Origin: an uncultured Bacilli bacterium
GTDB lineage: Bacteria; Bacillota_I; Bacilli_A; RF39; UBA660
Reading direction: 5' to 3'
NCBI GenBank assembly: GCA_910587535.1
Contig: CAJUKM010000039.1
Span: 1 to 10,929 of the forward strand
DNA: 10,929 nt
A program made the translations under genes and the position numbers. Below, piece by piece: positions 1 through 4,464 of the stretch. The notes under the pieces are model-generated. The model saw only the letters and a program-made list of their open reading frames with translations. It searched no databases and had not been told where the DNA came from. Position 1 is the stretch's first letter. Every line of letters starts with the position of its first letter.

Positions 1-84
1 AATGTAATTATATTAAATGAAAATGAAACTACTCGTAAAGGAAGAAAAAAATATACTTGGGAATTTATTCTGCAAAAGTATTAA
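1..84 (+). CDS. 3' end of an unidentified gene (partial)
   Basis: The frame starting at base 1 is open for 27 codons and stops with TAA at 82-84. The peptide is basic near its end (GRKKYTWEFILQKY). I do not recognise the family. It lies 29 bases upstream of the RhuM-like gene in the same direction, so the two may once have been co-transcribed. RhuM genes often sit inside restriction-modification or other accessory loci, so this could be the end of such a gene, but nothing in the 27 residues proves it. It could also be a chance open frame. Confidence 0.4.
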   Translation, partial: NVIILNENETTRKGRKKYTWEFILQKY

Positions 85-113
85 TAATTATTTAAAAAAT
101 AAGGAGGTTTGGA

Positions 114-994
114 ATGAAAAATGAATTGATAAAAGAAAATAAAACAGAACTGCTTATTTATGAGTCAACAAATGGGAATATTAAACTAGATGTAAATTTA
201 GAAGGAGAAACAGTTTGGTTATCTTTGGAACAAATGACAAGATTATTTGGAAGGGATAAATCTGTAATTTCTAGGCACATAAAAAATATTTTTGAAGAAG
301 GTGAATTAGAACGAAATGCTTCAACTATTGCAAATTTTGCAACAGTTCAAAAAGAAGGAATTAGGAAAGTCGAAAGAAATATTGATTATTATAATTTAGA
401 TGTAATAATAAGCGTAGGGTACCGTGTTAAATCTTTAGAGGGTGTAAGATTCAGAAAATGGGCAACTGCAAGAATTAAAGAATACATAATTAAAGGATAT
501 ACTATGGATGATGAGCGTCTTAAAAATTTAGGTGGTGGAAAATACTTTTATGAATTAATAAACCGCATTAAAGATATCCGATCAAGTGAAAAAGTATTAT
601 ATAGACAAGTTCTTGATTTGTATGCTACTGCAATTGATTATAATCCTAATGCTCCCGAAACTATAACATTCTTTAAAATTGTACAGAACAAATTCCATTT
701 TGCGGCACATGGAAACACTGCTGGCAGAAGTTATCTATAATCGTGTTGATGCAAGCAATGAAACATAAACCTATGAGGATGAAAGATTATATTAATCAGT
801 TAGATAAAATATTAGACTCTCTAGATGCTAATATTCTCTTAAATGCAGGTAAAATTAGTCATAAGGAAGCAATAGAAAAGGCAAAACTAGAATATGGAAA
901 GTATCAGATAAAAGAACTTACTTCAATCGAAAAAGAGTATTTAAAATCTATTAATAAAATCAATGAAATTGCTGAAAAATTAAACAATAATTAA
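114..994 (+). pseudogene. RhuM-family (virulence RhuM / COG3943-like) gene, disrupted
   Basis: The first piece (114-740, 208 codons) begins with ATG behind a good AAGGAGG site. It matches the N-terminal and central part of RhuM proteins as I remember them: an early region with VWLSLEQMTRLFGRDKSVIS, a GVRFRKWAT segment, and the family-typical FKIVQNKFHFAAHGNTA. Directly after HGNTA the frame is lost. Removing one G at 723/724 restores the expected AEVIYNRVDA, but that frame soon stops at 766. The family C-terminus (QAMKHKPMRMKDYINQLDKI and onward) continues in a third frame from about 752 to 994. So there are two lesions: a +1 insertion, and a second break at about 751-755 where some 50-60 residues found in intact homologues seem missing. 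RhuM proteins have about 330-350 residues and no established biochemical function; they were named from a Salmonella pathogenicity island and often occur in restriction-modification islands. Probably non-functional here. Confidence 0.82.
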
Positions 995-1162
995 TTAGTC
1001 ATAATAAACATTGAACCTAATATGTTTGTATATTATGACATAGTCAGTTATAAACGAACATATCAATGTGAACTATTCATAACGTACATTCTAGTCATGT
1101 TGAATGTGTATGCGTTTTAAATAGGCAATAATCACTCATAAAAACATAAAGAAGGTAGTGTA
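995..1162. other. AT-rich gene-free spacer with imperfect inverted repeat
   Basis: First part of the 524-bp stretch between the RhuM remnant and the GH31 gene. No convincing open frame, tRNA or promoter was found in it. It begins with an imperfect inverted repeat (listed separately) and contains several loosely similar ACAT/ATGT-rich words. The second part of the stretch (1163-1518) holds a broken small gene, a weak terminator and the GH31 promoter. Confidence 0.5.
998..1039. repeat. Imperfect inverted repeat after the RhuM remnant
   Basis: GTCATAAT (998-1005) plus AAACAT (1006-1011) pairs with ATGTTT (1022-1027) and ATTATGAC (1032-1039). This gives 14 paired bases with a 4-base bulge (GTAT, 1028-1031) and a 10-base loop. 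It starts 4 bases after the stop of the RhuM remnant. There is no T-run, so it is a poor intrinsic terminator. It could be a transcript-end hairpin or a remnant of a small mobile element. Confidence 0.5.
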
Positions 1163-1382
1163 ATGGAAAAATTAGAGGATATAATTGTAATGAAAGCCGG
1201 TCCTCATAGTGACATGTCGTTAGCTGAAATAATAGAGTCAAAAAATCTAAGAATGTATAAAGCATTTAGTTTCTAGAGTAAACAAATGTTTTGGAAAAAA
1301 TGAGAGTGAAAGTGATTCCGACGAATTAAACGTACTTATCGTCGATTTAGTCGAACCGTATGTCATATGGTTAAAAGAGTAA
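1163..1382 (+). pseudogene. Small hypothetical gene with a probable frameshift
   Basis: ATG at 1163 follows a plausible ribosome-binding site (GAAGGTAG) and opens a 37-codon frame beginning MEKLEDIIVMKAGPHSDMSL, which stops at 1274-1276. A second frame, shifted by one base, is open from 1251 to the TAA at 1380-1382 and encodes a protein-like C-terminal part ending DLVEPYVIWLKE. A single-base insertion between about 1251 and 1273 would explain both pieces as one gene of about 72 codons. The N-terminal words (LEDIIVMKAGPHS...SLAEIIESK) look like a genuine conserved protein start, but I cannot name the family or a function. Together with the RhuM remnant it suggests a decaying accessory patch. 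Confidence 0.45.
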
Positions 1383-1443
1383 GTTGATAAACAAATTTTT
1401 GATTTCAGTACAAATCATATAAATGTAAGTAAAAACCATTAGG

Positions 1444-1464
1444 AGCAGCGATGACTGCTTTTTT
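1444..1464 (+). terminator. Weak intrinsic terminator
   Basis: AGCAG (1444-1448) and CTGCT (1455-1459) form a 5-bp stem with a 6-base loop, followed by a run of six T. It lies 62 bases after the small broken gene and just upstream of the GH31 promoter. The short stem makes it weak. Confidence 0.45.
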
Positions 1465-1467
1465 ATA

Positions 1468-1496
1468 TTGAGAACAAAAGTAACTTGTGATAAAAT
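1468..1496 (+). promoter_or_regulatory. Predicted promoter of the GH31 gene
   Basis: TTGAGA (1468-1473), a 17-base spacer, then TAAAAT (1491-1496), with TG one base before the -10 hexamer (extended -10). Transcription would begin near 1503, about 25 bases before the ATG at 1528. No operator-like palindrome was found in this short leader. Confidence 0.6.
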
Positions 1497-1527
1497 TATA
1501 ACAGAATAAGATGCTAGGGTGATGACT

Positions 1528-3873
1528 ATGGACGAATTTGAAACGCGTTTCGGTGTTAATTATAACGATGCAGTCAGTAAAAACGACGCTATCTATAAAG
1601 GATTAAAATACAGAATAACAGTTCTAAGTGAAATACTGATTCGTCTAGAATATAGTGAGGCAGGAGTTTTCGAAGATAGACCCACAGAACTTGCAAGATT
1701 TAGAAACTTCGAGGTTCCAAAAGTTCTAGTAACTGACGAAGAAAGAAAACTAACCCTTCAAACTCCATATTTTGAATTGATCTATGATAAAGAAAAACCG
1801 TTTACTGGTACTAAATTATCTCCAGACCAATTCTTAAAAATTAAACTTCTAGAGACCGATAAAATGTGGTTTTTTGGTCAAGCGGAAGCTAGAAACTTCA
1901 AAAGCATATGTACTAGTCTCGACGACAAAACTTCTATTCCAAAATTAGAAAAAGGACTATACAGTACGGATGGATTTGTATCGTTAGATGACTCTAAAAG
2001 TCTGATTTTCAATAAAGATGGCAGCGTCGGTAAGAGAAGTGACGAGAGAATCGATACATATGTATTTATGTACAGAAAAGATTTCGGCTTTTGTCTTAAG
2101 GATTTCTATAGACTTACCGGTTATCCGCCTTTGATTCCTCGCTATGCTCTAGGAGTATGGTGGAATCGTGATGAAGCCTATGATGTCAACTCTTTATATT
2201 CGTTGATTGCTAAGTTTAAAAAATATGAGATCCCTATCAGCGTGTTACTTTTAAACAAATGGAGCGAAAACGATGTGACTTTCGACCGAGAGAGAATACC
2301 AGAACCTACAAATGTCATAAACGACTTGCACAGAGATAATATTAAAGTGGGATTAAATCTTAAGCTCGAAAAAGTCCCAGCTACTAGTAATGGTACACAG
2401 ATAGAAGTTCCATTCAATGCTTACGATAAGACGTTCATGGGCATGTACTTCGATACGTTTATAAAACCTCTAGACTCAATGGGAGTAGATTTTTACTCTC
2501 TAGATTATAAAGGAAAAGATATCTATGCCTTGAGAATGATAAACTATTATTTTTACAATTATACGAGTCACACTCCAAACAGGAGAGGTTTGATACTATC
2601 TCGTAATGGGCTCGTAAATTCTCATCTATACCCCATAAACAACAGTGGCGAAACGATTGTAGATTGGAAGACATTAAAGATGATTCCAGAGTTTAACTCG
2701 ACTAGTAGTAATATAGGTGTATCGTGGTGGAGTCATGCTATTGGTGGTTTCAAAGAAGGGATAGAGGATAACGAACTCTACACTAGATTCGTCCAATTAG
2801 GAACTTATAGTCCTATATTCAGATTCAGTTCAAAAAGTGGTCACTATTATAAAAGAGAACCATGGAAATGGGATGTAAAAACTCACAAAATAGTAAGAGA
2901 TTACACCAATGTCCGCCACAAACTCATACCTTATCTCTACAGTGAGTCCTATAAATATTCTAAAACTGGGTTACCACTAACCCAACCACTATATTATAGA
3001 TATCCAGAACTCTACGATGAACCAACCTACAAAAATGAATACTACTTTGGAACAGAGCTTTTCATCGCACCTATAACTGATCGAAAAGACGCTGTCATGA
3101 ATAGAACTATCGTCAAACTGTTCTTACCTAACGGTATGTGGTACGATTTTAAAACTGGAAAAAAATTCCCAGGCGGAAAGAGATACATTTCGTTCTTCCA
3201 AGACGAAGACTATCCAGTCTTCGCAAAACAGGGTGGCATAATACCGCTTGCCATATTAGATGAAAACAACAGAAATGATACCGGCAATCCAGAGAAGATG
3301 GAAGTTCATATCTTCCCCGGAAAAAACAACATGTTTAAGCTTTATGAGGATGATGGATCTACAAATGCTTATAAAGAGGGGAATTTCATGACTACTTCGA
3401 TAGACTACAACTATCTTCCAAACAACTTTACGGTCATTATAAGACCGCTTGAAGGAAAAAAAGGTATCATTCCTCCGAACAGAAGTTATAAAATTCGCTT
3501 CAGAAATACCCGTCTTGCGGACGACGTCATAGTATATCTAGGTCAAAATAGACTAGCTGTTAAAATGTACCTAGACGATCAAGACTTCATAGTAGAGACT
3601 CCTTTAGTTAGCACAGAAGAACAGCTAAGTATTAACTGTAAAGGTAAAGACATCGAGATAGATGCCGTAAGACTTATCAACGAAGATATCGATCGCATCA
3701 TAAGTGATCTCAAAATACCTACTAGACTGAAAGAAAAGATAAGCGATATCATCTTCAGTGAAGACGACATAAAGAAAAAACGTATCGCCATTAGAAAACT
3801 TGCAACGCAGGGTTTAGGAGACATATTTATAAAAATGTTCTTGAAACTACTTGAATATGTAAATGAATTTTAA
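1528..3873 (+). CDS. Glycoside hydrolase family 31 (alpha-glucosidase-like) protein, divergent active site
   Basis: A 781-residue cytoplasmic protein with no signal peptide. An N-terminal beta-domain (about 1-200) is followed by the GH31 (beta/alpha)8 barrel, starting at PRYALGVWW (residues 204-212), and C-terminal beta domains with QYFFG/FIAPIT-like and PVFAKQGGIIPL-like family motifs. The last ~60 residues are charged and helical. The nucleophile region reads VDFYSLDYKG, with D326 the likely nucleophile. The usual SGDT acid/base motif is SGET (E375). HRYP is HLYP (L367), SHDIGG is SHAIGG (A404), and a substrate-binding histidine near R432 appears to be serine (S434). These comparisons are from memory of the family. 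The protein may have altered specificity or reduced activity. The start is set at ATG 1528, four bases after GGTGAT; GTG 1519 and ATG 1522 overlap that ribosome-binding site. The gene stands alone, and its 3' end contains the promoter of the next operon. Confidence 0.85.
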   Translation: MDEFETRFGVNYNDAVSKNDAIYKGLKYRITVLSEILIRLEYSEAGVFEDRPTELARFRNFEVPKVLVTDEERKLTLQTPYFELIYDKEKPFTGTKLSPDQFLKIKLLETDKMWFFGQAEARNFKSICTSLDDKTSIPKLEKGLYSTDGFVSLDDSKSLIFNKDGSVGKRSDERIDTYVFMYRKDFGFCLKDFYRLTGYPPLIPRYALGVWWNRDEAYDVNSLYSLIAKFKKYEIPISVLLLNKWSENDVTFDRERIPEPTNVINDLHRDNIKVGLNLKLEKVPATSNGTQIEVPFNAYDKTFMGMYFDTFIKPLDSMGVDFYSLDYKGKDIYALRMINYYFYNYTSHTPNRRGLILSRNGLVNSHLYPINNSGETIVDWKTLKMIPEFNSTSSNIGVSWWSHAIGGFKEGIEDNELYTRFVQLGTYSPIFRFSSKSGHYYKREPWKWDVKTHKIVRDYTNVRHKLIPYLYSESYKYSKTGLPLTQPLYYRYPELYDEPTYKNEYYFGTELFIAPITDRKDAVMNRTIVKLFLPNGMWYDFKTGKKFPGGKRYISFFQDEDYPVFAKQGGIIPLAILDENNRNDTGNPEKMEVHIFPGKNNMFKLYEDDGSTNAYKEGNFMTTSIDYNYLPNNFTVIIRPLEGKKGIIPPNRSYKIRFRNTRLADDVIVYLGQNRLAVKMYLDDQDFIVETPLVSTEEQLSINCKGKDIEIDAVRLINEDIDRIISDLKIPTRLKEKISDIIFSEDDIKKKRIAIRKLATQGLGDIFIKMFLKLLEYVNEF

Positions 3874-3879
3874 TATAAT
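3851..3879 (+). promoter_or_regulatory. Promoter of the leucine T-box operon
   Basis: TTGAAT (3851-3856), a 17-base spacer, then a perfect TATAAT (3874-3879), predicting a start near 3886. The -35 and spacer lie inside the last codons of the GH31 gene, and the -10 begins immediately after its stop codon. Transcripts from the GH31 promoter would also run into the T-box leader. Confidence 0.75.
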
Positions 3880-3897
3880 ATATTTATTCGCAAATGA

Positions 3898-4077
3898 CGA
3901 ATGAGTATTAGTAAATTGACTCTTTAAAGAGAATAGTCGGTTGGTGCAAGACTAAAAGAGAGATTTATGAACTTGCATTTCGATGTGAAAGGGTTAGTTT
4001 CCATAAAGACTATAGAGAAAAAATTAAGGTGGTACCACGAGCAATTCGTCCTTTGGAAAATTTGCTCGTTTTATTTT
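3898..4077 (+). promoter_or_regulatory. T-box riboswitch, leucine (CUU specifier)
   Basis: This leader measures charging of tRNA-Leu and permits read-through when uncharged tRNA binds. Stem I is closed by CGAATG (3898-3903) and CATTTCG (3976-3982). It carries the AGTA element (3910-3913), an internal helix CTCTTT/AAAGAG (3920-3925/3955-3960) and an apical AGTC/GACT helix around the loop GGTTGGTGCAA (3939-3949). The specifier region GAACTTGCA (3969-3977) presents CTT at 3972-3974, a leucine codon, which fits the downstream leuS. A stem III candidate is TAGTTT/AGACTA. The T-box proper, AAGGTGGTACCACG (4026-4039), pairs AAGG with CCTT (4050-4053) to form the antiterminator. The competing terminator is listed separately. 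Confidence 0.95.
4037..4077 (+). terminator. Regulated terminator of the T-box leader
   Basis: ACGAGCAA (4037-4044) pairs with TTGCTCGT (4062-4069), followed by a T-rich tract to 4077. The 5' arm shares bases with the TGGTACCACG antiterminator, so the two structures exclude each other, as expected for a T-box attenuator. Confidence 0.9.
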
Positions 4078-4089
4078 GAAGGTGATTTA

Positions 4090-4464
4090 ATGGAAAATGT
4101 TGTACTTTTTATATTTTCTTTCGTGTTTATTTTCTTAGGACGATTGACGATCTATCTGATCAGTAGGCTTAGAAAAAAGAAAATGAAGAAGGATCACAGT
4201 GGTATATCTGTAGAACTTAAATATTTGATAACTAAGTTCAATATATCTAAAGAAAAAATAGATAAGACGTCATTCGCAGCTTTAATAAGTTTTCTAGATG
4301 CTATCATAATATCTATGACTTTAATAATTACCACTATAATTACCGATAATATGGTCTTAGAATTTGTACTAGGCTTGATATTAGTAATAGGTTTTATCTA
4401 TGTCGTATATGAGATATTGGGAAAAATATTGATAAAGAAAGGATTTAGTAAAGATGAATTATAA
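4090..4464 (+). CDS. Small conserved-looking membrane protein, co-transcribed with leuS
   Basis: A 124-residue protein with three predicted membrane helices: about 3-25, 62-84 and 88-112. The positively charged loop after helix 1 (RLRKKKMKK, 27-35) suggests that segment is cytoplasmic. I do not recognise a named family or a function. The start is ATG 4090, four bases after GAAGGTGA. A longer open frame begins at 3967, but its first 41 codons coincide exactly with the T-box specifier, antiterminator and terminator, so they are RNA structure and not protein. The 3' end overlaps leuS by 11 bases, suggesting translational coupling and control by leucine supply. A role connected with leucine (uptake or membrane function) is guesswork; it may simply be a lineage-specific neighbour. 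The C-terminal KDEL is coincidental in a bacterium. Confidence 0.8.
   Translation: MENVVLFIFSFVFIFLGRLTIYLISRLRKKKMKKDHSGISVELKYLITKFNISKEKIDKTSFAALISFLDAIIISMTLIITTIITDNMVLEFVLGLILVIGFIYVVYEILGKILIKKGFSKDEL

Noticed and set aside
743..994. Independent 83-residue gene starting at GTG 743
   Set aside because: Its product matches the C-terminal part of RhuM proteins and continues from the disrupted upstream piece; there is no ribosome-binding site before 743.
995..1162. tRNA, CRISPR repeat or attachment site in the gene-free stretch
   Set aside because: No cloverleaf, no TTC-loop consensus, and no regularly spaced repeats were found; only one bulged inverted repeat is present.
1519..1527. GTG 1519 or ATG 1522 as start of the GH31 gene
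   Set aside because: Both lie within the GGTGAT ribosome-binding site that serves ATG 1528.
3967..4089. N-terminal 41-codon extension of the small membrane protein
   Set aside because: These codons coincide with the T-box specifier, antiterminator and terminator. ATG 4090 has a proper ribosome-binding site and starts directly at the first membrane helix.
4450..4464. C-terminal KDEL of the membrane protein as a retention signal
   Set aside because: KDEL retention is eukaryotic; here the tail is forced by the overlap with the leuS start region and is coincidental.
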